A DNA stretch of 64,000 nucleotides from Bacteroidales bacterium (GTDB lineage: Bacteria; Bacteroidota; Bacteroidia; Bacteroidales; F082): assembly GCA_030683155.1 (NCBI GenBank), contig JAUXMV010000093.1, positions 1 through 64,000 of the forward strand, given 5' to 3'. Positions 17,667 to 26,600 of the stretch are shown piece after piece. The notes below the pieces were generated by a model. It worked only from the letters and a program-made list of their open reading frames with translations, was not told the origin of the DNA and ran no database searches. The position numbers and the translations under genes are program-made. Position 1 is the stretch's first letter; each line of letters starts with the position of its first letter.

Positions 17667-19223
17667 ATGGATCACATATGCCCTATCTGCGATATCAGGC
17701 CAGCTCTTGAAAGGCTAGGTATCAAAAAAATAAACAATGGTGCAAGCACCGGCGCTGAATGGACTGAAACCAACGGAGATCTTCTCGAAAGCTATGCCTC
17801 CTGTGATGGGCGGCTTATTGCAAGTGTCCGACAGGGAACCTGGGACGATTATGAAAATATCATGGAAAAGGCGCAGGAGGCCTTCAAAATTTGGCGAATG
17901 ATTTCAGCACCACAACGTGGTGACATTGTTCGTCAGATCGGAAATGAATTTCGTCGTTACAAGGAGGATTTAGGTCGGCTTGTGAGTTACGAAATGGGGA
18001 AAATTTATCAGGAAGGACTTGGCGAAGTTCAGGAAATGATTGATATTGCCGACTTTGCCTTAGGAATTTCCCGACAGCTTTATGGCTCTACCATGCACAG
18101 CGAGCGCCCACGCCACCGTATGTATGATCAGTATCATCCGCTCGGTGTGGTGGGTGTAATCACAGCTTTCAATTTTCCGGTGGCAGTTTGGGCCTGGAAT
18201 GCCATGCTGGCTTTGGTTACCGGAAATGTAGTGGTATGGAAACCTTCTTCAAAAGTTCCACTTTGTGCTATCGCTGTCCACAATATCATCGCCGATGTTC
18301 TCAAACGCAACGATGTGCCTGAAGGAGTTACAAACCTCATTGTTGGCAGCTCAAAACATATCGGCGACAACTTTTTAGCCGATAAAAGGATTCCTTTGAT
18401 TTCCTGCACCGGCAGCACAGCCGTTGGTCGCAGGGTTGGACGCATCGTTGGCGAGCGTCTTGGACGCACGCTTCTTGAACTTGGAGGCAACAATGCAATT
18501 ATTATAACCGAAAAAGCCAATCAGGATATGGCACTCATGGCAACAGTTTTTGGTGCGGTGGGTACTGCCGGACAAAGATGCACCAGTACACGAAGGTTGA
18601 TTATTCACGAATCTGTTTACGAAGAATACAAAACCAAACTGGTGAATGCTTACAAACAAATTCGAATCGGTTGTCCGCTTGATCCAAACGTTTTAGTCGG
18701 GCCGCTGATCGACAAAGGTGCTGTTCAGGCGTTTCTGTATGCTCAGGAGCAAATTGTTAAAGAAGGTGGAAAAATTATTCATGGCGGTCAGGTGCTTGAA
18801 GGCCCCGGATTTGAATCAGGTTGTTATGTTGAACCCGTTTTGGCTGAAGCTGAAAATCATTACCACATTGTTCAGGAGGAAACTTTTGCACCAATCCTTT
18901 ACCTGATGAAATACAAAACCCTTGATGAAGCCATTGCATTGCACAATGCCGTGCCACAAGGCTTATCATCGGCCATTTTCAGCACTGACATGATGGAAAC
19001 CGAACGTTTTCTTTCGCATGAAGGATCCGACTGCGGAATTGCCAATGTGAATATCGGTACAAGCGGAGCTGAAATTGGTGGTGCTTTCGGTGGTGAAAAA
19101 GATACCGGTGGTGGACGTGAGTCGGGAAGTGATGCATGGAAGGTTTATATGCGCCGCCAGACAAACACAATCAACTACAGCAGCGAACTGCCTTTTGCGC
19201 AAGGTATAAAATTTGTGCTTTAA
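17667..19223 (+). CDS. ALDH7-type aldehyde dehydrogenase (aminoadipate-semialdehyde dehydrogenase-like)
   Basis: An NAD-dependent aldehyde dehydrogenase of 518 residues, of the ALDH7/antiquitin branch by its EMGKIYQEGLGEVQEMID and FNFPVAVWAWN motifs. The catalytic Glu is in LELGGNN and the nucleophile in GQRCTSTRRLI. The family oxidises alpha-aminoadipic semialdehyde in lysine catabolism, and other aldehydes. It lies 20 bp after wtpA, possibly in the same transcript, and ends in a strong terminator. The N-terminus is odd: MDHICPICDI carries a CxxC that I do not recall in the family. The substrate is inferred. Confidence 0.88.
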   Translation: MDHICPICDIRPALERLGIKKINNGASTGAEWTETNGDLLESYASCDGRLIASVRQGTWDDYENIMEKAQEAFKIWRMISAPQRGDIVRQIGNEFRRYKEDLGRLVSYEMGKIYQEGLGEVQEMIDIADFALGISRQLYGSTMHSERPRHRMYDQYHPLGVVGVITAFNFPVAVWAWNAMLALVTGNVVVWKPSSKVPLCAIAVHNIIADVLKRNDVPEGVTNLIVGSSKHIGDNFLADKRIPLISCTGSTAVGRRVGRIVGERLGRTLLELGGNNAIIITEKANQDMALMATVFGAVGTAGQRCTSTRRLIIHESVYEEYKTKLVNAYKQIRIGCPLDPNVLVGPLIDKGAVQAFLYAQEQIVKEGGKIIHGGQVLEGPGFESGCYVEPVLAEAENHYHIVQEETFAPILYLMKYKTLDEAIALHNAVPQGLSSAIFSTDMMETERFLSHEGSDCGIANVNIGTSGAEIGGAFGGEKDTGGGRESGSDAWKVYMRRQTNTINYSSELPFAQGIKFVL

Positions 19224-19312
19224 AACACTCTATATGAGATGATAAGCTTATGAGTATTTTTTGAAATGGCAGCTATAAAAAATAATTTGATGCCATTTAT
19301 AACATTATTTGA

Positions 19313-19353
19313 TAAACCCAACTTGATCGAAAGCAAGTTGGGTTTACTTTTTT
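19313..19353 (+). terminator. Rho-independent terminator after the ALDH gene
   Basis: A 13-bp perfect stem (19313-19325 with 19334-19346; core AAACCCAACTTG) with an 8-nt loop, followed by CTTTTTT. It closes the ModE-wtpA-ALDH transcript. Confidence 0.85.
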
Positions 19354-19391
19354 CTACCGAAAAGGCTTTCAAAGTATCACTTGAATATTCC

Positions 19392-19399
19392 TACTTTTG
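19392..19399 (+). promoter_or_regulatory. Putative -7 box TACTTTTG
   Basis: A full match to TAnnTTTG, 23 bp upstream of the ATG at 19423. It supports that ATG over the TTG at 19381, which would lie upstream of the promoter box. Confidence 0.5.
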
Positions 19400-19422
19400 C
19401 ATTTCAATCCAAATCCAGATCA

Positions 19423-20985
19423 ATGAAGACTAAGCGCGAACAATTTATTGAAACAATAGAAAAGGCATACACTTTCAAAGGTGATTCCATTTTTTTAGGT
19501 GGTGCTATTTTAGACGGAGAAGCTGTTGGAGGGCTTCAGGTGAAAGCACCTTTGAAGATGTTCAACCGGCATGGTTTGATCGCAGGCGCTACAGGAACAG
19601 GAAAAACCAAGACCCTTCAGGGACTTGCCGAAAGTCTTTCTGACAGTGGTGTTTCTGTGTTAATGATGGATATCAAAGGCGACCTGAGCGGGCTATCGCA
19701 ACCGGGTAATCCACATCCGAAAGTGGATGAACGTCATCAAAAAATTGGAAAAAGCTGGAAAGCGGCTGCCTATCCGGTAGAATTACTCACCATTTCTAAT
19801 GAGCGTGGGGTTCGCATGAGGGCCACAATTAGTGAGTTTGGACCGGTATTGCTGAGCAAAATTCTGGAACTCAACGACACACAACAAGGCATGGTGGCTT
19901 TGGCATTTAAATATTGTGATGATCGCGGGTTACCACTTCTGGATATAAAAGATTTCAGAGCAGTACTTCAATATCTCTCCGGAGATGGAAAAGAAGAAAT
20001 ACAAAAAGAATATGGCCTTGTCAGCAATGCTTCGGTGGGAGCCATTATGCGAAAATTGCTCGAGCTCGAACAGCAAGGCGCAGACATCTTTTTTGGCGAA
20101 CGCAGTTTCGATGTGGAAGACCTCGTCAGACTGGATGATTCAGGCAGAGGTTTCATCAGCATCCTGAGACTTGTGGATATTCAAAGCAGTCCGAAACTTT
20201 TCTCCACTTTCATGCTTTGTTTACTGGCCGAAATCTATCAGCAATTTCCAGAAAGAGGCGACATGGACCAGCCTGAACTCGTAATTTTCATCGATGAAGC
20301 ACACCTTATCTTTAATGAAGCTTCCAAAGCTTTGCTCAACCAAATTGAATCAATAGTAAAACTTATAAGATCTAAAGGAGTTGGTATTTTCTTCTGTACT
20401 CAAAATCCAGGTGATGTACCAACCGCTGTTTTAAGTCAGCTTGGCCTGAAAATTCAGCATTCATTAAGAGCATTTACTGCAAAAGATCGCAAAGAAATTA
20501 AGCAGGTAGCTGAAAATTATCCCGTTTCAGCTTTTTATGAAGTTGACAAAACCCTTACCGAACTTGGAATTGGTGAGGCTTTTATTACACTTCTCAACGA
20601 AAAAGGCACTCCCACCCCACTCGCACATTGTTTGCTTTGTGCGCCCCAATCCAGGATGGACATCATCACTGAAACAGAAATGGAACAATTGCTCAAAAAA
20701 AGCAGGTTAATCCATAAATACAACGATGCCATCGATCGTGAAAGTGCTTATGAGATGCTGCAAAAGAAAGTCCAGTTGGCAGAACAAGTTAAAGAAGAGT
20801 CACGTCAGGCAGATCCAAAGCCTGCGCAACGCGCAAAAACTACTCCCGGAACCTTTGAAACGGTGATGAAAAGTCCGGTCACAAATACAATTATCAGAGA
20901 AATTACCAGGGGCATTTTGGGTGTTTTAGGAATTACAGCTGCTTCAAGAGGCAGAACAAGAACATCTTCTGCAAAAAGAAGGTAA
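19423..20985 (+). CDS. HerA-like ATPase (DUF853 / YjgR family)
   Basis: A RecA/HerA-fold ATPase of 520 residues from the ATG at 19423. Walker A is GATGTGKTKTLQ (about residue 55), Walker B is VIFIDEAHLIF (about 285), and an arginine/sensor region contains FFCTQNPGDVP. The whole protein matches the DUF853 (YjgR) group, cytoplasmic ATPases of unknown role related to DNA-pumping HerA/FtsK enzymes. No NurA nuclease or defence gene is adjacent, so there is no sign of a HerA-NurA system. The C-terminus is a basic tail (RGRTRTSSAKRR) that could bind nucleic acid or membrane. Confidence 0.85.
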   Translation: MKTKREQFIETIEKAYTFKGDSIFLGGAILDGEAVGGLQVKAPLKMFNRHGLIAGATGTGKTKTLQGLAESLSDSGVSVLMMDIKGDLSGLSQPGNPHPKVDERHQKIGKSWKAAAYPVELLTISNERGVRMRATISEFGPVLLSKILELNDTQQGMVALAFKYCDDRGLPLLDIKDFRAVLQYLSGDGKEEIQKEYGLVSNASVGAIMRKLLELEQQGADIFFGERSFDVEDLVRLDDSGRGFISILRLVDIQSSPKLFSTFMLCLLAEIYQQFPERGDMDQPELVIFIDEAHLIFNEASKALLNQIESIVKLIRSKGVGIFFCTQNPGDVPTAVLSQLGLKIQHSLRAFTAKDRKEIKQVAENYPVSAFYEVDKTLTELGIGEAFITLLNEKGTPTPLAHCLLCAPQSRMDIITETEMEQLLKKSRLIHKYNDAIDRESAYEMLQKKVQLAEQVKEESRQADPKPAQRAKTTPGTFETVMKSPVTNTIIREITRGILGVLGITAASRGRTRTSSAKRR

Positions 20986-21065
20986 TGCTGGTTTGGAAAG
21001 TTTTGCCACAAACTTGCTTTTTTGACCTTTTACTGATTTGTAGCACCAGCAGAAAGATTTCCGTT

Positions 21066-21073
21066 TACCTTTG
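21066..21073 (+). promoter_or_regulatory. Putative -7 box TACCTTTG
   Basis: Matches TAnnTTTG, 17 bp before the EamA transporter ATG. A TTTG at 21037-21040 is upstream with a 25-bp gap, longer than the usual 19-21. Confidence 0.35.
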
Positions 21074-21090
21074 GCGACTTATCTGAAAAA

Positions 21091-21987
21091 ATGAATCTTT
21101 CAAATTATACCGGCGAGCTGGCATCATTGCTAGTAGCTTTTTTCTGGACTATCACAGCGCTTTCATTTGAGGTTGCAACGAAAAGAATAGGTTCACTTGC
21201 CGTAAATATCACCAGATTGATATTTGCGATGGTGTTTTTATCCATCTTTTCATGGTTTTATCGGGGCATTCCATTACCCACAGATGCCTCAACCCACGCT
21301 TGGATCTGGCTGAGTTTGTCAGGCTTGGTTGGATTTGTTTTCGGCGATTATTTTCTTTTTCACAGCTACCGGCTTATCAGTTCGCGTATTGCCATGCTCA
21401 TCATGACATTTGTGCCGCCTGTAACAGCCGTTCTGGGCTGGCTGATCTTAGGTGAAAGTATGCGTCCGCAACATCTTCTGGGTATGACACTTACAGTCAC
21501 CGGAATTTCAATAACCATTTTCAATAAGCCAAACGGACAAAATTTCCAGTTGAAATATCCACTAAAAGGACTTTTATATGCGTTTTTTGGTGTGCTGGGA
21601 CAAGCAGGCGGTTTGGTGCTTAGCAAATATGGAATGCAGGATTACAGCCCATTTGCATCAACACAGATTCGCATCATTGCCGGAATGATTGGCTTTGGCA
21701 TTATCATCGCCATTACCGGAAAGACCGTTTCAATTTTCAAAGCATTGTCAAACAAAACCGCACTGGCTGGTGTTACCTTAGGCTCATTTTTCGGTCCGTT
21801 TCTGGGTGTTTCCTTCTCGCTCGTTGCCATTCAAAACACAAGTACAGGTATTGCTTCAACCCTCATGGCGATTGTACCGATATTAATTATTCCTCCGGCA
21901 GCCATTCTGCTGAAACAAAAAGTCGGATTGATGGACTACATTGGTGCAGTCATCAGTGTTGGAGGCGTCGTACTTTTCTTTGTTTAA
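21091..21987 (+). CDS. EamA/DMT-superfamily inner-membrane transporter
   Basis: A 298-residue protein with ten predicted transmembrane helices arranged as two EamA repeats (about 8-140 and 155-298). It belongs to the drug/metabolite transporter superfamily, whose members move metabolites, often exporting amino acids or their derivatives. Substrate is not predictable. The second-repeat motif STGIASTLMAIVPILIIPPA is typical. It converges on the Fn3-protein gene with a 21-bp gap. Confidence 0.85.
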   Translation: MNLSNYTGELASLLVAFFWTITALSFEVATKRIGSLAVNITRLIFAMVFLSIFSWFYRGIPLPTDASTHAWIWLSLSGLVGFVFGDYFLFHSYRLISSRIAMLIMTFVPPVTAVLGWLILGESMRPQHLLGMTLTVTGISITIFNKPNGQNFQLKYPLKGLLYAFFGVLGQAGGLVLSKYGMQDYSPFASTQIRIIAGMIGFGIIIAITGKTVSIFKALSNKTALAGVTLGSFFGPFLGVSFSLVAIQNTSTGIASTLMAIVPILIIPPAAILLKQKVGLMDYIGAVISVGGVVLFFV

Positions 21988-22008
21988 GCGAACCAAAATT
22001 TTCTGAAA

Positions 22009-23577
22009 CTATCTTTTGGCAGCAGCTGTTTCTGAAGGTTCACTTTCTGTTCCGGCCTTGTTTGTACTTGTCAGATAATAATAATATTGATTGCCGATCA
22101 AAGCTGTTTCGTCAAGGTAATCGAACGCATCGGAAGGGAGTTTCACCAAAAGTCGGGCGGATGAGCCGGACTGATATCTGTACAGATTTACTGATTCTAT
22201 TCCTTCATAAATAGATTGCGACCATTCGAGGCGAATCCCATTTTCAATTGAAAAAGCATATAAAGCAAACGGAGGTACCGGTATATCAGTCTGTAAAGAA
22301 ACCGTAGCTACGGCACCAGAAAGACTAACATTTCCATCAATATCCACTGTTTGAACCATATAGCTATACACCTTTCCTGACAAAGCAGTTGAATCGGTAA
22401 AATTGTTTACATCCAACAAAAGGTTCTCAGGAAGCAATGAAACAAATTCATTATTTTTTCCTTCTTCAACGCGGGAAATTAAGTATCCAACAATGCCAAT
22501 ATCACGGGCTTCAACATCCTCCCAAAATAATTTCACTTTACCATCTTCTTCAAAAGCCTCAACAGTTTTAGGAATATCCGGAGGGTTGCTAATAACAGGC
22601 CTTACATAAACTTTGTTTGAAAAATCACTCTCAACAAAGCTTGTGCTCTCTGTTTTAGCGGCATAGGTATAGGTTCTTCTTCCGGAAAGAGCAGAGAGTG
22701 TGTCGTAAAAAACAATTAAAGAAGCATCAGATTTGGGAATTAGATCTGAAACAAGTATCAGCGTTGGCACCAAGCCATCGTCGCGATAAATTCGCACCCC
22801 TGCAACTTCCTCATCGGTAATCTGAATACTTAATACTGCTCCACCTTTAACGGGCATTACCGACTCTATGTATGGCGGAACCGGCGGTTGAGGGTTGAAG
22901 GCAGCGCTGAAAATTACATTGCTTTTTATTGATTTATTCCCGGTAAGGGAAACTGCTTCCAGTTGATAAAAATAAACTACATCTGCTTTTGTATCTCTGT
23001 CAGTAAATGAAGTTTCAGTTGCTGAGACAGAAGAAAGCAACATATAATCTTTGTCTGAAAAAACACTCCTGTAAATATTTATAAATTTAACACCTGCTAT
23101 ATTACTGAGTTTCCACCTTACATTTACCCCAAAATCATTTACAGTTTTTGTTGCCTGTGTTGAGGTGAACCATGCTTTTTGAGTGAGGTCGCCCGAAATC
23201 AATGCAATCTCTGACGACTCACCAGCTTTTCCATTGCTGTCATACGGACTTATGAAATATTGCAGCATTTCTCCTGGACGAATGACGGGTGGAACAGTAT
23301 CTTGCACGACATAAAAAGTAGTGTCGTTTTGCAAATAACTCATCTTGTTTCCGTTAACCTGTACAACCTTTTTTTCATCGAAGCGCAATACAAGAAAATC
23401 CCAAGCAGGCTTGGTTCCTGTAGAAAACCATTTCACATAAATCATCTCTGGAGTAAGTTCACTTTCATAAAAAAATGGTTTATCAAAAAGCTTTTCTGAT
23501 GTTTGAGCCTGACAAAAAAAGGAAAAAAGGAAAAATACTGAACAGGCTATCAATAATGGTGTTTTTTTTGTTTTCAT
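22009..23577 (-). CDS. Exported fibronectin type III repeat protein
   Basis: A 522-residue protein with a signal peptide (MKTKKTPLL..., cleavage near CQAQ). The body is built of repeated Fn3-like sandwiches of about 90-100 residues, each with a Y/F-x-Y-x-V strand: VYFYQLEAVS, RTYTYAAKT, KVYSYMVQTVD and NQYYYYLTSTN mark four repeats. It ends without a T9SS sorting domain, so it probably stays periplasmic or is held by a partner. It is the last gene of a three-gene minus-strand operon, 45 bp after the giant exported protein, suggesting a shared surface assembly. No catalytic motif was seen. Confidence 0.75.
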   Translation of the reverse strand: MKTKKTPLLIACSVFFLFSFFCQAQTSEKLFDKPFFYESELTPEMIYVKWFSTGTKPAWDFLVLRFDEKKVVQVNGNKMSYLQNDTTFYVVQDTVPPVIRPGEMLQYFISPYDSNGKAGESSEIALISGDLTQKAWFTSTQATKTVNDFGVNVRWKLSNIAGVKFINIYRSVFSDKDYMLLSSVSATETSFTDRDTKADVVYFYQLEAVSLTGNKSIKSNVIFSAAFNPQPPVPPYIESVMPVKGGAVLSIQITDEEVAGVRIYRDDGLVPTLILVSDLIPKSDASLIVFYDTLSALSGRRTYTYAAKTESTSFVESDFSNKVYVRPVISNPPDIPKTVEAFEEDGKVKLFWEDVEARDIGIVGYLISRVEEGKNNEFVSLLPENLLLDVNNFTDSTALSGKVYSYMVQTVDIDGNVSLSGAVATVSLQTDIPVPPFALYAFSIENGIRLEWSQSIYEGIESVNLYRYQSGSSARLLVKLPSDAFDYLDETALIGNQYYYYLTSTNKAGTESEPSETAAAKR

Positions 23578-23622
23578 CTCAAATTACTTTTTTTGTTTAA
23601 TCAAATGTCATGGCCAATCTCA

Positions 23623-26600
23623 TCAAGGACACAAGTTTTCGCCGCAGCTTCCAAGCATGAGATTAAAGCTAGTGCCAGTATTTCCAATTTTCATTTTCAG
23701 GCCAATATCAGGTGAAACAAGGCTTACACCTGTCCAGTCAATTCCATAAAAAACCTCAGCCTCGACGCCGGCTTTTACACTTCCGCAACCTAAAACTTCA
23801 TAATTTCCATTAGAAAAATAGGTTCCGGTAATACCGAGTTGCGCATTGGCAAAAGCCGAAATCCTGTATAATCCGGCGCTGATACCGCCTTGAACATAAC
23901 CATCTGCGAGCAATGAAATTCCATAGGTATTAACTTCAGGATCAAAACTCATCCATGTTCTGGCATTCATCGAAAGATCGGCTTTTAGCTGAACGCCCAC
24001 AAACTGATCAATGAGAGGCAGTGTCACACCCCATTCAATGCTTGGGATAAGTTGTTTTGTAAGTGTACCTTGAAGCAGAAATCCTGAAACCTTGTTTTGA
24101 AACGCAGATGGGATACACTTCAAAGCTCCGAAAGTGCTTCCTACGTCAGGGGGAACTGCGGTGTAGTCGCCAAACAAACCAAATAAACTACAACCGCCCA
24201 GACCAGGAATTGTAATCTGACCTCCGATATTAAGATACCATCCATTTGGGTCAAAAACACAGTTTGCGGTTCCCTGTGTATGCATTCCACTGATGTTTTT
24301 GTCGATGTCAACGGAACCTATCAGCCTCGAATTCAAAAAATCATAAGAAAAACTCATTCCGGGGAAGGCATCAAGTTTGCTTACATTTATACTTTGTCCT
24401 TCTGCGCTGATTTCACCGTTGCAAACAAATTTAAGTCTGCTTGGCTGAGCAGCGTTGCTTATGCCATTCATCCCTACCATTTCGCCTTCAAACCAGAAGT
24501 TATTCCACTGATTTAAAGACTTATCAACCTCCATCCCTCCCTCAACATTTGTGAAATACTTTGAGTGATTTTGAGTGATATAGATTTTCTCATCCCAGGG
24601 GATATCGATTTCAGTAGATGCATTCCTGTGTTTTAGAACAACATTTACCGGCCCTAACTTTCCGGCTTCTGTTGCCGTTCCGTTCGCAGTAAACAAGTTG
24701 TTGCTTAAGCTAAGGCTTGGTGTCTGCCACAAAAAGGCCATGTTGTTGTGGGTGAAATTAATTGAGTTAGGATTGTCAATAAAAAATTCCAACCCGGATG
24801 GTTTTTTTACCCAGGCAGCGTTTCCATTAAACTGCTCAATATACGGGATGCCAGGTTTAAAAATTCCAATCACCTTCAACCAAGGTGGATCAGCATTTTC
24901 GAAAAGATTAATGGATGTACCGTCAATGGGTAAAAAGTCGACCAAGCCGAAAAGTTTTAAGGTTTTTGGCTCTGGAGCAATATTTGGCACACTTCCATTG
25001 CTGAATAATTCAATGCCGGCAATAGTCAGATTTTGCCCTTCAAGACCGGGTAGATTTTCAATATAACCTACTTGTGGTCCACCATCAGAATTGGCATAAA
25101 TCAACCACTGAAATCCTTCGCTCGTATTGTAAAACCCAAGTCCTTTGTTTGTTGTTGTTACATTAACAGGCACAGTACCAAGAATCTTAACATTACTGAA
25201 ATCAGCTATTGTTTTATCTCTGTTGATGGTGTTGGCAGTAATTTCAACATTTTTAACCGGCACATCCATCGATCCGGTTTTGATTATTGAATTATTCAAA
25301 AGAATGCCATTGCTCGACATTTCCCAATCGTTGCTGTTAAGTTTCCACAAACCTAAATCCATTGATATCAAGGCTGAAGTATTTATTGAAAAGTCCGTTT
25401 TCGTTATTTCAACATCACCAAGATCAATAGCAAGATTTGATGGCGTAATATTGTTGCAGTTGGTGTTGAGAATGGTTTTAAGGATAACTTTCTGATTGTT
25501 CAAATGTGATTTGGAGAAATCAGCATGGGCAGCCTGATTGAAGTTTGGAAAGCTGTAACGCAAAGCATCCCCTTCGCTGTTGCAAACCCAAAAACCAGAT
25601 GGAGGCAGCGTTACCGGCTTAGTCACCGAGGAATTACCTGCAAAAACAGGTAGGAGCATTTTCTCTGTTCCAGCCCCTTCACTGCCTGCGAGCCAAATTT
25701 GTGGCAATGTTAACCCGCTACTGTTAAATTCCGTTGATGGAATGCTTATCCTGCCTTTGATAACGCCAATTGCAGAGCCTGTTTCCTGTCTGTCAATCAA
25801 GATCTTTCCGGGCTGTGGCACTGACAATTTTCCTTTAAAAGTATTGTTGATGACAATATTGTCAAGACTGTTCAATTCCATTTCGACCGGCAAAGTAGCT
25901 GGCTCTGCTAAAGGAACACCTTGATTATTCGTTTCTAAGGAAGGCACAATTGAAATATTTTTGAAAGGCATAAAAGCAGTCTGGTCAATCTTAAACTGTT
26001 CGTTAGGAGGTAATTGCGTAATATTACCACTTATTTCAACGACACCGCTAACTGTATCGGCCGTAAGTTTTGTTACTTCCATCGGAAATCCCATCAGTCT
26101 TGTTATATCCATATCGTCATAAACGGTGAGGTTAAAATCGACGTTGATACATTGATTTGAAGCTGTATTTACAAATATTGTTTTTTCATCTCCAATGAAA
26201 TTTGAAAGCGATTTCATCGCAGAAATATTTTGAGAGAAAAATCTGACCGGAAAGTTATTGAGTTTATAGGATCCTTCACCGTTTCCGCCATAACCTGAGA
26301 AAGCGTTCAAAGGTTCAGCTGCTCCCTGATGCCTTACATTCGCACCGGAAACTGGCGATTCTGTTCCTTGTCCTGCATAAACAAACCCCTGCAGACAGGC
26401 AGCTCTGGGTAGATTACAGTACAATATCGTTTTGTTTTTGCTAACCGGAATTTTGATCTGATAAATCTTAGTCTCAAAATTGCGCGTCGTACTTTCATGC
26501 ATCCCCACACGTACTTTGTACACAACATTGTTGTCGGTTCCGGCATTTTCAAAACTCAGTTCGGCAATACCATCTGCATTCGTCGTTGTACTGAGAGGAT

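Noticed and set aside
19423-20985. HerA-based defence system
   Set aside because: The protein belongs to the common DUF853/YjgR group and has no nuclease or other defence gene beside it.
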